From NCBI GenBank assembly GCA_004843165.1, contig CP039459.1:124001-188000 (forward strand): a stretch of DNA of 64,000 nt, read 5' to 3'. Below are positions 29,727-42,107 of this stretch, piece by piece. Under the pieces are notes generated by a model. It did no database searches. It was not told the origin of the DNA and saw only the letters and a program-made list of their open reading frames with translations. Position numbers and translations under genes: made by a program. Source of the stretch: Acetobacteraceae bacterium (GTDB taxonomy: Bacteria > Pseudomonadota > Alphaproteobacteria > Acetobacterales > Acetobacteraceae). Positions within the stretch are counted from its first letter, which is position 1. Every line of letters starts with the position of its first letter.

Positions 29727-31133
29727 ATGTGTCTTGAGCTTATATCTCCTCCCATCGGTGCTGACAACGACAGTAATAATCCAAATAGCAAAATCCAGCC
29801 GGATGCTGCGCGTATTATGGTTATGGGCGTTGGCGGTGGTGGTGGAAACTCCGTCAACTTCATGATGGAGCAAGGTGTGCAAGGCGCAGAATTTATTCTC
29901 GCCAATACGGATATGCAGGTTCTTCTCAAATCAACCGTGCGAGATCATATTCAGCTTGGGCCGCATGAAACACGCGGCCTCGGTGCCGGTGGAAAGCCTG
30001 AGGTCGGAGAACTTGCCTCACGTGAAGTTGAAGATGAAATTGCACAACGCCTTAAAGGGGTTGACCTTCTTTTCTTAACTGCTGGTATGGGGGGCGGTAC
30101 AGGAACAGGCGCAACACCTGTCATTGCCGAGATTGCACGAAAACTTAATATTCTAACCGTTGCCATTGTGACAAAGCCTTTTGCTTGGGAAGGCCCTCAA
30201 AAAGCAAAAATGGCAGATGCAGGTATTAAACGCCTTCGTGAAAATATTGATACCTTAATTGTTGTTCCAAATGAGAATTTAGAAAGCATTGAGCCTGACC
30301 GTGACCTGACAATGGAAGAAGGCTTTGAAATGTCTAATCGGGTTCTTTTAGATGGCGTCCGCAATGTTACGGAAATTCGCCAATCTGTTGGACGAATCAA
30401 TGTTGACTTTAGAGACTTACAGACCACCTTAGAACAAGGCGGTATGGGACTTATCGGAACTGGTCGAAGCACGCCAGACGATCCAACAGAAGAGCGTGCC
30501 ATTCTGGCGGCAAACCGTGCGATTAACAATCCGCTCCTTGAACGCAGCAATATTCAAGGCGCACAAAAATTACTTATCCATATCAGATCCCGCAAAGGGG
30601 ATTTGCGTATGAAAGAAAATACCAAAGCCATGCAACATATCCAGGAGGCTCTCAAGGGTGAGCTCCAAGGAAGTTTTATTAATGGTATTTTTGAAACTGA
30701 TGATGTCGAAGAAGGTTGCGTTGAAATTTCAATTATTGCGACAGGATTAGATGCTGCTGAACTTCCTGCACCTGTAAAACCGGAAGTAACGACAAATCCT
30801 CCCCCATCGTACCCACCATTGCGCCCAAGCGGACCGCCTTATCCACCACAACCGCCAAAGGGAACGACATACCCGAATCATCCCTCTCCACAGCCCAAAC
30901 CCGCTGCACCACCGATGCCTATTCCACAACCTCCAAAAGTTGAATCGAAGAGTTCCGGCGGACTTTTTGGCGGATTTGGTAACTTCTTTAAAAAACCCAG
31001 ACAGCAAGTATCTGTAGCTCCCCATCCGGTAAAAACTGATAATACGGCATTACCTCAACGTCCACGTCGGGACATTGATGATGTCAAAACCCCAGATGGA
31101 GCGGGGCCAAAAACACCTGATTACCTGAAGTAA
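29727..31133 (+). CDS. ftsZ: cell division protein FtsZ, divergent, with proline-rich linker
   Basis: A 468-residue tubulin homologue forming the Z-ring. GTP binding is shown by VMGVGGGGGNSVN near residue 31, NTDMQ, and the signature GMGGGTGTGATPV near 122; NVDFRDLQTTL near 225 is the T7 synergy loop with its catalytic Asp. The globular core ends near residue 341. The linker (about 345-425) is strongly proline-rich, and the C-terminus TPDYLK resembles the FtsA-binding peptide. The usual [23 protein letters not shown] block reads GVRNVTEIRQSVGRINVDFRDLQ, so the protein is well diverged from the usual form. It lies 65 bases after ftsA. Confidence 0.95.
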   Translation: MCLELISPPIGADNDSNNPNSKIQPDAARIMVMGVGGGGGNSVNFMMEQGVQGAEFILANTDMQVLLKSTVRDHIQLGPHETRGLGAGGKPEVGELASREVEDEIAQRLKGVDLLFLTAGMGGGTGTGATPVIAEIARKLNILTVAIVTKPFAWEGPQKAKMADAGIKRLRENIDTLIVVPNENLESIEPDRDLTMEEGFEMSNRVLLDGVRNVTEIRQSVGRINVDFRDLQTTLEQGGMGLIGTGRSTPDDPTEERAILAANRAINNPLLERSNIQGAQKLLIHIRSRKGDLRMKENTKAMQHIQEALKGELQGSFINGIFETDDVEEGCVEISIIATGLDAAELPAPVKPEVTTNPPPSYPPLRPSGPPYPPQPPKGTTYPNHPSPQPKPAAPPMPIPQPPKVESKSSGGLFGGFGNFFKKPRQQVSVAPHPVKTDNTALPQRPRRDIDDVKTPDGAGPKTPDYLK

Positions 31134-31193
31134 CTTTTCTTTTTTTGTTGTTGCCAATATTTTAAACTGTTCCTTAGAAAATTATCTGAATAT

Positions 31194-32114
31194 ATGCGTT
31201 TAGCCAGCTCTTTTGTCCCTCCCTCCCCTCTTCAAGCCACCATTGAAGAGGATTTCTTCTTTGAGGGGGTCTCCCTGCATTCTGGAAAAGAGTGCAAGGT
31301 TTCTCTTTTTCCCGGGAGAGAAAATGGCGGTATACGCTTCTATAATGAGGATTTTCCTCAGGCTGGATTTTTCTCCCTGAATCCAGAATGTTTATTGCCC
31401 GGTAATTTAGCGACAATTATTGCACCACCCGCTTATCCAGAAGCACGTATTTCCACAACAGAGCATTTTTTGTCTGCTTTATGTGCTTTTGAAATCGACA
31501 ATATCGATATTCATGTTTGCGGGGGTGAAATTCCTATTCAGGATGGATGTGCTGATTTTTTTATACATCTTCTCCAAAAGATCGGCCGCAAAAAACAAAT
31601 GGCAAAAAGAAAATGGATTAAAATCCTAAAGAAAGTTGAAGTATCTCATAACGATGCAACAGCTTCTCTTTTTCCTTCCGATACACCGTCATTTCATATT
31701 TCAATTGATTTTCCTGCCCCGGCTATTGGTAAGCAAGAAATGTCATGTTTTTTAAATCCTGATTTTTTTGAAAAAGAAATTGCTCCAGCGAGAACCTTTG
31801 TTACTGCCGACCAGTTGGAACAACTTCGAAAAATGGGGCTCATTAAGGGTGGAAACCTTGCCAATGCCTTAGTGGTTGATAATGACAAAATCATTAACCC
31901 TGAAGGAAAGCGCTATGAAAATGAATTTGCACGTCACAAACTTCTTGATGCTATCGGAGACCTTTATTGCGCAGGTCTCCCCCTTTTAGGAGCTTTCAAA
32001 GGGCATAAAAGCGGCCATAATCTTAACCGTATGCTTCTTCAAAAAACCTTTGCTGATACCTTAAATTATGAAATTATAGAAGATCCCTCTTTTATCTCTT
32101 CCAACAATATTTAA
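31194..32114 (+). CDS. lpxC: UDP-3-O-acyl-GlcNAc deacetylase LpxC
   Basis: A 306-residue zinc enzyme for the committed step of lipid A synthesis. The zinc ligands are His91 (TTEHFLSAL), His248 and Asp252 (FARHKLLDAIGDLY), and the catalytic base region His275 (GHKSGHN) is present. The EIPIQDGCADFF block and the FVTADQLEQLRKMGLIKGGNLANALV insert are family-typical. Location after ftsZ is the classic arrangement. This implies an LPS-bearing outer membrane. Confidence 0.96.
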   Translation: MRLASSFVPPSPLQATIEEDFFFEGVSLHSGKECKVSLFPGRENGGIRFYNEDFPQAGFFSLNPECLLPGNLATIIAPPAYPEARISTTEHFLSALCAFEIDNIDIHVCGGEIPIQDGCADFFIHLLQKIGRKKQMAKRKWIKILKKVEVSHNDATASLFPSDTPSFHISIDFPAPAIGKQEMSCFLNPDFFEKEIAPARTFVTADQLEQLRKMGLIKGGNLANALVVDNDKIINPEGKRYENEFARHKLLDAIGDLYCAGLPLLGAFKGHKSGHNLNRMLLQKTFADTLNYEIIEDPSFISSNNI

Positions 32115-32132
32115 GAGACTAATCCTGTTGTG

Positions 32133-33803
32133 ATGAAAAAAAATGCTCTCAAGGATAATGTTTTTTTCTTTCAAAAAAAACACTTTCCTTGCGCTCTTTT
32201 TCTTTTAACAACTTTCAGTATGGGTTTAGTGGGCTGTGCTGGAGAGGAAAAAGATGAAGCGCGAGAGAGATTTGCAACCCATCATTTAGATGCAGAAGCG
32301 CTCTACAATTACGGGATTGATGCGCTCCGGGGCGGACGATATAAACTCGCCAGTACGCAATTTGAACAACTTCAAAAAGAATATCCTTATTCTGGATATG
32401 TTGCGAATGCAGAACTTATGGAAGGTTATGCCTATTATTTGCATGGAGACTACCCACAATCGGTTCAACAGCTAGAACGTTACCTACAGCTTCACCCGAC
32501 TAGCCCTGATGCCGCTTATGCGTTTTATTTACGTGCTCTTTGCTATTATGAGCAAATTGCGCCTGTCAGTCGAGATCAGCTTGGAACAGCAGAAGCGATG
32601 GAGGCCCTTCAAGAAGTTGTCACCCGTTTCCCAGAAACCTCTTATGCACGAGACGCACAGTTAAAAATTGACCTCTGCCGAGACCATTTAGCCGGAAAAG
32701 AGCTCATGGTCGGACGTTATTATCAGCATCAAAAACAATATCAGGCGGCTCTTGGGCGTTATCAAAGGGTTGTACAAGACTTCCAAACAACAAACCATGT
32801 GCCAGAAGCCCTCGAACGTTTGGTTGAAATTAATCTTAATTTAGGTCTCCTCGGAGAAGCACAAATGGCTGGGGCTGTTCTTGGTTATAATTACCCGGGA
32901 AGTGTCTGGTATAAAGACGCTTATGACCACTTAAAACATCGGAAAGATCTTCTCCCACCGACAGATTCTTCACGACATGTGAATACAGGACAAGGATCAG
33001 GACTGCAGGTTTCTGAAAGTATTGCTGCCACTAGCCTCTCTCCGCTTGCCAGTAGCGGGAATAAGATGACAGGGCAACGCCCACCGCTCAATCTTCCGGG
33101 AACACAATCCGTCTCTGAAAGCTTCTCACCTTCCGGTGGCTTATTTACCATCCTTGGCGGTGGACTTTCTGATGGTCTTGACTGGTTCTTCGATCTTGCA
33201 CCGCCACCACCAGGATCTCCTGAGGAAGCGCATAATATTGCTTGGGACGCTGCGCATAAACCAAAACCCAAAGAACGAACAAAGAAAAACGCCGGAAAAC
33301 GTCTTGCGCCGCACCCTGAAAATAAACTTGTGCCAACAGCAGCACAGGAGATCAAACCCAAACAAACCTCCCCAATGACAGAAAATACACACACAGAGGG
33401 AACACCTAAAAAACAAGAGGAACCTGTAAAATCAAGCACACAGCCAAAAAATTCTCTTAATCAAACGCCTGTTCCTTTCATGCCAATGGAACCCATTACG
33501 GCGACACCAAATGTTCAGACGCAATCTTTAGAAAATCTTCCACCTGCGCCGACAAATGAAAATCCACAATACGAAAATTTGCCACCGCCCCCTGCACCGC
33601 CTCCCGCCACTGGGCAAAAGCAACAATATGAAAATCTACCCTCACCACCAGAAGAGCCATCTTCTTCAGAAATACCAACAGAACCAATGACTTCTTCTGC
33701 CGCTGCAAATTCATGGGATCAAATGATTTCTCCAGATGAAAAAACAGCACATGAAAATCTTTTAAAATCCAATGAATCAAAGAAACAAAAAAAATCAAAT
33801 TAA
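32133..33803 (+). CDS. bamD: BamD outer-membrane assembly lipoprotein with long Pro-rich extension
   Basis: A 556-residue lipoprotein: signal peptide with lipobox LVGC (Cys near 35), then the BamD TPR region (about residues 50-272; LYNYGIDALRGGRYKLASTQFEQLQKEYPYSGY and repeated TPR helices). BamD binds BamA and folds beta-barrel proteins. Usual BamD is about 240-300 residues. Here some 280 extra residues follow: a GGLFTILGGG segment, a basic stretch (KPKPKERTKKNAGKR), and a proline-rich tail with three ENLPxPP-like copies (codons from 33531, 33573 and 33630). The extension is open throughout with no frameshift. ATG 32133 is used; a GTG one codon earlier is possible. Confidence 0.9.
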   Translation: MKKNALKDNVFFFQKKHFPCALFLLTTFSMGLVGCAGEEKDEARERFATHHLDAEALYNYGIDALRGGRYKLASTQFEQLQKEYPYSGYVANAELMEGYAYYLHGDYPQSVQQLERYLQLHPTSPDAAYAFYLRALCYYEQIAPVSRDQLGTAEAMEALQEVVTRFPETSYARDAQLKIDLCRDHLAGKELMVGRYYQHQKQYQAALGRYQRVVQDFQTTNHVPEALERLVEINLNLGLLGEAQMAGAVLGYNYPGSVWYKDAYDHLKHRKDLLPPTDSSRHVNTGQGSGLQVSESIAATSLSPLASSGNKMTGQRPPLNLPGTQSVSESFSPSGGLFTILGGGLSDGLDWFFDLAPPPPGSPEEAHNIAWDAAHKPKPKERTKKNAGKRLAPHPENKLVPTAAQEIKPKQTSPMTENTHTEGTPKKQEEPVKSSTQPKNSLNQTPVPFMPMEPITATPNVQTQSLENLPPAPTNENPQYENLPPPPAPPPATGQKQQYENLPSPPEEPSSSEIPTEPMTSSAAANSWDQMISPDEKTAHENLLKSNESKKQKKSN

Positions 33804-33844
33804 AAGCTAGTCATTCCCCTCTAAGAACAGTTAAAATCTAAAGA

Positions 33845-37695
<3,851 letters not shown>

Positions 37696-37725
37696 GTCTC
37701 TTTAGGAATATGGAAGAAAACTCCT

Positions 37726-39078
37726 ATGAACGCTTTTTTAAGTAATCCTCTTGCTCTGGGTCTTACAGGTTTATTTGCAATGATTGCCCTCATTGGACTT
37801 TCAATTCTTATTGCCTTGTCTGAAATTTCTTTTGCTGCGGCAAATACCGTCCATTTAAAATCCTTAGCGCAAGCCGGGAATATTAAAGCAATCAATTTCT
37901 TAAAACTTCGCCAAAACAGCGGTAAAGTGCTCACTGTTCTGCAAATTTGCTTAAATGCAGTCGGTGTTTTAGGTGGTATTATTGGGGATGCCATGATCGG
38001 TCCTTCTCTTGCTGAGGGATTGATGAGTCTTGGTCTTAAGCCTGTTTTAAGTAATCAAATTGGGGGTGTTACTGCCTTTATTTTTGTTACGGCTCTATTT
38101 GTTCTCTTTGCGGACCTTCTCCCCAAACGTATTGCAATGAATATTCCTGACAAAGTTGCGCTCTCTGTCGGATGGTTTCCTGCCTGGGCTTTGATTGCAT
38201 TATATCCGTTTGTCATTGTCTTCTCATATCTTTCCGATTGGCTCTTGCGTGTTTTTAAAATTCCAGCAACGGCAACCCATCAAGTTACACCAGAAGATCT
38301 CAAAGCTATTCTTATCGAAGGCGTTAATGCCGGTGCCCTTTCAACAGATGAACATCAAATGATTCAAAATGTTCTAGCACTGCAATATCGCTCCGTCCCT
38401 TCAGCGATGACACCACGTGATGAAATCATTTACTTAGATGTTCAAAAAAGTTTGGAAAGCCAGCGTCCTCTGGTTCAGAACCATCCCTATTCCCGTTATC
38501 CGCTTTGTTCCGGAGGGGTTGATAAAGTTATTGGCTCTATTCGCTCCGAAGATGTCTTAGCTGCTGTTGTAGATGAAACGGCAGCAAAACAAGAAAAGGG
38601 AAGATATGGTCTTGAAGCCATTCGGAGAGATGTTCTTTCACTGCCTGACACTTTAAATCTGTGGGAGGCTTTAGCCCAGTTTGAAAAAAATAATACAGGT
38701 TTCGCCCTGATTATTAATGAATATGGACTTGTTGTCGGTATCATTACCTATAAGGATATCCTTGGTGCTCTAACACAAGGCTTAGCGAATCCTTTTGAAG
38801 AACAAGTTATCATCCAAAGAAATGAAAATTCTTGGCTTGTTGAAGGCGGTGCTCCAACAGGCGATGTCTCAAAGGTTCTCGGTATTAATTTGCCAGAGGC
38901 AACAGAGCTTTTTGAAACAATTGGTGGATTTGTCACGCATAAATTACGTCGTACCGCCCGAAAAACAGACCGCATCGAAGCCGCTGGCTTCCGATTCGAG
39001 GTCGTTGCCGTGGATGGTTTCCGTATTAGCCAGCTCTTGGTCACACGGAGTTCTATTCCAGAAGACGATGCAGAATAA
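37726..39078 (+). CDS. CNNM/CorC-type membrane protein (hemolysin-like, CBS domains)
   Basis: A 450-residue protein with an N-terminal CNNM (DUF21) membrane domain of about four segments (residues 12-190, ALSEISFAAANTVHLK and LLPKRIAMNIPDK are typical), two CBS domains (about 215-345; MTPRDEIIYLD and GLVVGIITYKDILGAL), and a C-terminal CorC_HlyC domain (VEGGAPTGDVSKVLGINLPE through VAVDGFRISQLLV). Such YtfL/YhdP-type proteins are linked to divalent-metal or polyamine export. The name hemolysin is historical. It ends the long plus-strand block and is followed by a hairpin. Confidence 0.88.
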   Translation: MNAFLSNPLALGLTGLFAMIALIGLSILIALSEISFAAANTVHLKSLAQAGNIKAINFLKLRQNSGKVLTVLQICLNAVGVLGGIIGDAMIGPSLAEGLMSLGLKPVLSNQIGGVTAFIFVTALFVLFADLLPKRIAMNIPDKVALSVGWFPAWALIALYPFVIVFSYLSDWLLRVFKIPATATHQVTPEDLKAILIEGVNAGALSTDEHQMIQNVLALQYRSVPSAMTPRDEIIYLDVQKSLESQRPLVQNHPYSRYPLCSGGVDKVIGSIRSEDVLAAVVDETAAKQEKGRYGLEAIRRDVLSLPDTLNLWEALAQFEKNNTGFALIINEYGLVVGIITYKDILGALTQGLANPFEEQVIIQRNENSWLVEGGAPTGDVSKVLGINLPEATELFETIGGFVTHKLRRTARKTDRIEAAGFRFEVVAVDGFRISQLLVTRSSIPEDDAE

Positions 39079-39082
39079 AGAA

Positions 39083-39107
39083 ATGGGGAAAATCATTCCC
39101 CATTTTC
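39083..39107. terminator. hairpin between convergent genes
   Basis: ATGGGGAA and TTCCCCAT form a perfect 8-bp stem over a 5-base loop, followed by a short T-rich tail. It lies between the CNNM gene and the minus-strand nitroreductase gene and may serve both. Confidence 0.6.
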
Positions 39108-39129
39108 ATAATTTTCTTAGAATAATGTT

Positions 39130-39738
39130 TTAAAAATGATCTATTTTAACCATTTCCTGCAAAGGTAACTGTGTTAAGCGTAATTGCGGAGATGATGCCG
39201 GTTTGCCAATTGCAATCATCATAATGATTGCATATTTCTCCGGGAGATTGATAATTTTTCCAACCTTCTCAAAATCAAATCCCGTCATTGGACATGTTGC
39301 AAGCCCAGAAGCCGTTGCTGCCAGCATCACGCCATAAGCGGCCATTGAGGCCGAGCGAAACCCTTCATCCCGTTGCATTTGCGGCTTGTCTTGATAAGAA
39401 TCAGGGATAAGCTTCTTAATATAAAGATCTTGAAAATCTTTAGGCGCATTTTGAAAAACAGCATCTGGCTTTTGCCAAAATTGAAGATCTGCACAGACAA
39501 CAATTAGCGCAGAAGATTCTGTGACTTGTTTTTGATCACAAGCTGCTTCTCTAATTTTTTTGCGTTTCTCTGGATCTTTTACGATTAAAAAACGTTCATT
39601 TTGCAAGTTAAAAGCTGTCGGTGCGTAGCGTGCTAAATTAAGCAACTGATTCAACGCCTCTGTCTCTAGCTGAAAGGTCGTATCAAAATCACGAACGGAA
39701 CGACGAGAATGCATTATTTTTTCTAAATTTTGAAACAT
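39130..39738 (-). CDS. nitroreductase family FMN oxidoreductase
   Basis: A 202-residue nitroreductase-fold protein. The start SRRSVRDFDTTFQLETEALNQLLNLARYAPTAFNLQNERFLIV binds FMN phosphate and ribityl, and GLATCPMTGFDFEKVGKIINLPEKYAIIMMIAIGKP near residue 145 is the second FMN site. Members reduce quinones, nitro compounds or enals with NAD(P)H; the physiological substrate is unknown. It is a single gene, with a shared hairpin beyond its end. Confidence 0.88.
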   Translation of the reverse strand: MFQNLEKIMHSRRSVRDFDTTFQLETEALNQLLNLARYAPTAFNLQNERFLIVKDPEKRKKIREAACDQKQVTESSALIVVCADLQFWQKPDAVFQNAPKDFQDLYIKKLIPDSYQDKPQMQRDEGFRSASMAAYGVMLAATASGLATCPMTGFDFEKVGKIINLPEKYAIIMMIAIGKPASSPQLRLTQLPLQEMVKIDHF

Positions 39739-39920
39739 CTATCTTTCCGATATTAAAAATAACATTCGTTTTAACAGAAAATTTCTCTTTTTTATAACTC
39801 AAAAAAGAGGCAATCTTCCTCTCTTGAATAAAGGAGAAATCAGGCATATGATTCCCTTTAAGATCAACTACTTTAGAAAATCTCTCTATTGAGGTTTTTG
39901 TTTTTATAAAGAGGTTTCCT

Positions 39921-40289
39921 TTGTCTAAATCATTCAAAATTCTTTCTGTTGCAGGTGCTTTCCTTCTTGCAGCTCCTCTCGCCTTTGCTGGCATTGCAAA
40001 TGCTTCTTCCAGTGATAGAGCCCTCAATGACGGCGACCATGAAGTTGCGCCAAAAGTCGGTTGCCATCACGAGCAAGAAAAGCATGCTTTCTTTCATCAC
40101 GCTTTTGCACATGGCTTTCCAATGAACCCACATGGTTGCTATTATGGTAGCCCATTTCCTTTCTCTCTCGGCTCTAAAGTCGAAGTTAAAGGTGGTCATT
40201 TCCTAGAATGCGTGGCTTCCAAAGATGCACCAATTTCTTTCGAGAATCCTCTGCATTGGGAAGCTGTTAAAGGCTTCATGGCAAAATAA
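39921..40289 (+). CDS. small secreted histidine-rich protein
   Basis: A 122-residue protein with a clear signal peptide (FKILSVAGAFLLAAPLAFA). The mature part is rich in histidine and has two close cysteines: GCHHEQEKHAFFHHAF, then AHGFPMNPHGCYYG (about residues 48-76), and one more Cys near 99. This is suggestive of periplasmic metal binding, but no family is recognised. The start is TTG 39921 with AAAGAGG just upstream; no ATG fits the signal peptide. It is monocistronic, ended by a strong terminator. The function is not known. Confidence 0.65.
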   Translation: MSKSFKILSVAGAFLLAAPLAFAGIANASSSDRALNDGDHEVAPKVGCHHEQEKHAFFHHAFAHGFPMNPHGCYYGSPFPFSLGSKVEVKGGHFLECVASKDAPISFENPLHWEAVKGFMAK

Positions 40290-40317
40290 TCTAAATTTTT
40301 AGATTTATTTGCACAAA

Positions 40318-40347
40318 AATCCTCTGCCTTGGCAGAGGATTTTTTTT
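40318..40347 (+). terminator. rho-independent terminator
   Basis: AATCCTCTGCC and GGCAGAGGATT form a perfect 11-bp stem with a 2-base minimal loop, followed by T6 or more. It ends the His-rich secreted protein gene. Confidence 0.9.
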
Positions 40348-40445
40348 GATAATTTCAAACACTCCTTGCATTTCTTTAAAAAGAACCGACCTAAAAGAAA
40401 GAAGAAAAACCTCAAATATCTTCAATGTGAAAAGGAAGTTTTAAA

Positions 40446-41324
40446 ATGTCTTCGCAAAAAAATGCTCCAAGTAAATCACCAATACCGGACAAAGCCGAAC
40501 ATAATGCTTTCTTTCCCTCTCCTTTTTCGTTGTCGCAATTTACCGCTTCTAAAACAGATTTTAGTGCAATAGATCATCCTCATATCTATCGTGGAAAAAA
40601 GAAAATTTTGATGATCGCAACGCAAGAACGTTATCTTAAAATGAAAGATGGTAAATATTTCTCAACAGGCAATCATCCTGTTGAGATGCTTTTACCCATG
40701 CATCATCTTAATCTTGCAGGATTTGAATTTGACATTGCAACGCCTTCTGGTGATCTCGTAAAGCTTGAAAGATGGGCCTTCCCACAAGAAGACAAAGCCA
40801 TTGCGGAGACTTTTGAAAAATATCGCTCTAAACTCGAAAATCCACTTGATTTACGAGATGTTGCCCAAAATTCTCTTCAAGAGAATTCTCCCTATATTGC
40901 CATCTTTATTCCTGGTGGACATGGCGTTTTAAACGATATTCCTACCAATAAAGATGTTTCTAAAATTCTGCATTGGGCTCAAAAAGAACAGCATTTTATC
41001 ATTTCACTCTGTCATGGACCTGCTGCTTTGTTAGCGGCATCTTCTACACAATCTGAAAATGAATTTCCATTTAAAGGATATGAAATCTGCGTTTTTCCTG
41101 ATTCATATGATGCAGAAACTTTACCTGAAATTGGCTATCTTCCTTCCCCAACACCATGGCTTGCCGCTGAGAAACTAGAAGCACTTGGCCTCAAAATTCT
41201 CAATAAGGATATTACTGGAAAAGTGCATCGTGACCGTAACCTTTTAACAGGTGATAGTCCTTTAGCTTCCAATGCCCTTGGACAGCTTGCAGCAAAAACT
41301 TTACTTGCAGAGATAGACGCATAA
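40446..41324 (+). CDS. hchA: Hsp31-type glyoxalase III / deglycase chaperone
   Basis: A 292-residue DJ-1/PfpI superfamily protein of the Hsp31 branch. Landmarks are KKKILMIATQERYLKMKDGKYFSTGNHPVEMLLP, the glutamate region FDIATPSGDLVKLERWAFP, FIPGGHGVLNDIP, the nucleophile elbow SLCHGPAALL with Cys189, and TGDSPLASNALGQLAAKTLL at the end. The enzyme detoxifies methylglyoxal to lactate without cofactors and protects under heat or acid stress. It is monocistronic, with a hairpin downstream. Confidence 0.92.
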   Translation: MSSQKNAPSKSPIPDKAEHNAFFPSPFSLSQFTASKTDFSAIDHPHIYRGKKKILMIATQERYLKMKDGKYFSTGNHPVEMLLPMHHLNLAGFEFDIATPSGDLVKLERWAFPQEDKAIAETFEKYRSKLENPLDLRDVAQNSLQENSPYIAIFIPGGHGVLNDIPTNKDVSKILHWAQKEQHFIISLCHGPAALLAASSTQSENEFPFKGYEICVFPDSYDAETLPEIGYLPSPTPWLAAEKLEALGLKILNKDITGKVHRDRNLLTGDSPLASNALGQLAAKTLLAEIDA

Positions 41325-41373
41325 AAAAGGGAAAGTCTCTTTTTAAACACTTTCCCTTAAATCAATAACACAT

Positions 41374-41401
41374 AAGAAATAGAGATTAATCTCTATTTCT
41401 T
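41374..41401. terminator. 28-bp perfect palindrome between convergent genes
   Basis: AAGAAATAGAGATT is followed directly by its exact complement. As RNA it forms a hairpin in both directions, between hchA and the minus-strand small secreted protein. A weaker hairpin (AAGGGAAAGT / ACTTTCCCTT) lies just before it at about 41328-41358. Confidence 0.6.
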
Positions 41402-41404
41402 ATT

Positions 41405-41656
41405 TTATTGGACTATATTTTGATCGCTTTTATCCAGATTAACCTGTTTACAAGAGAAATAGCTTTGAACGCTCGTAATATGGAGTGCAACCCCTTTCCC
41501 TGAACGCAAATTTTGATTTCCGGCCTCCGCCACAGACTGACAGCTTTGAGAACTGTTAAACCAATGCGGGCCGGGAATATCATAAATAGCGGTAAATTCT
41601 CCCCCAGCGATATGAGAGAGGAGAATTGCTGGAAGAAGGATAAATTTTGCGATCAT
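41405..41656 (-). CDS. small exported protein, unknown function
   Basis: An 83-residue protein with a hydrophobic start (MIAKFILLPAILLSHIAGG) that can act as a signal peptide, and two cysteines (near 39 and 69) in the mature part that could form a disulfide. No family is recognised. It lies 14 bases behind yjdM on the same strand and so is probably co-transcribed with it. Confidence 0.5.
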   Translation of the reverse strand: MIAKFILLPAILLSHIAGGEFTAIYDIPGPHWFNSSQSCQSVAEAGNQNLRSGKGVALHITSVQSYFSCKQVNLDKSDQNIVQ

Positions 41657-41670
41657 CTTTTAAAAGCCTT

Positions 41671-42015
41671 TTATGCCTTACGAACAAATTCAGACTTAAG
41701 ATCCATATTGCCAATACCCGGAATTTTACAAGCAATATCATGGCCATTTCCGCCATCCGCTAAACGAATATTTTTTACTTTTGTGCCGCCTTTAATAACC
41801 TGTGAAGAGCCTTTAATTTTAAGATCTTTGATAACCGTTACGGTATCACCATCATTTAAAACATTTCCAACGGAATCTTTAATAAGATTATCATCCTCCT
41901 CAGAAGCAGACATCTCCGGATTCCACTCATGAGAACATTCAGGACAAATCCATAATCCAGATCCATCAGGATAAGCGTGTTCACAAGCACATTTTGGGCA
42001 AATAGGGTCTGTCAT
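41671..42015 (-). CDS. yjdM: YjdM (PhnA-family) zinc-ribbon protein
   Basis: A 114-residue protein with an N-terminal zinc ribbon (CPKC ... CPEC, residues 5-28), then a beta-barrel domain containing [31 protein letters not shown]. These are the marks of the YjdM/PhnA family, historically tied to alkylphosphonate operons although no phn genes are nearby. I start at ATG 42015, which places the zinc ribbon right at the N-terminus; a longer in-frame start at 42036 is less likely. Confidence 0.88.
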   Translation of the reverse strand: MTDPICPKCACEHAYPDGSGLWICPECSHEWNPEMSASEEDDNLIKDSVGNVLNDGDTVTVIKDLKIKGSSQVIKGGTKVKNIRLADGGNGHDIACKIPGIGNMDLKSEFVRKA

Positions 42016-42045
42016 TCTTAAATTCCTTAATCTCAAAAATAAATA

Positions 42046-42083
42046 TTGAGAATAATAAGCTATTTTCAGCTCATTATTCTCAA
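42046..42083 (-). terminator. 16-bp stem hairpin after the GH31 gene
   Basis: TTGAGAATAATAAGCT and AGCTCATTATTCTCAA pair with one mismatch over a 6-base loop. On the minus strand it is followed by a T-rich tail, so it should end transcription of the alpha-glucosidase gene before yjdM. Confidence 0.6.
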
Positions 42084-42107
42084 CAAAATGAAATAAATAA
42101 AAATTTC

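Noticed and set aside
32921-33439. Open frame opposite the proline-rich part of bamD
   Set aside because: Antisense of a CCN-rich coding stretch gives Gly/Arg-rich open frames by composition alone; no independent support.
41374-41401. 28-bp palindrome as a repressor operator
   Set aside because: It lies between the 3' ends of convergent genes, where a bidirectional terminator is expected, not a promoter.
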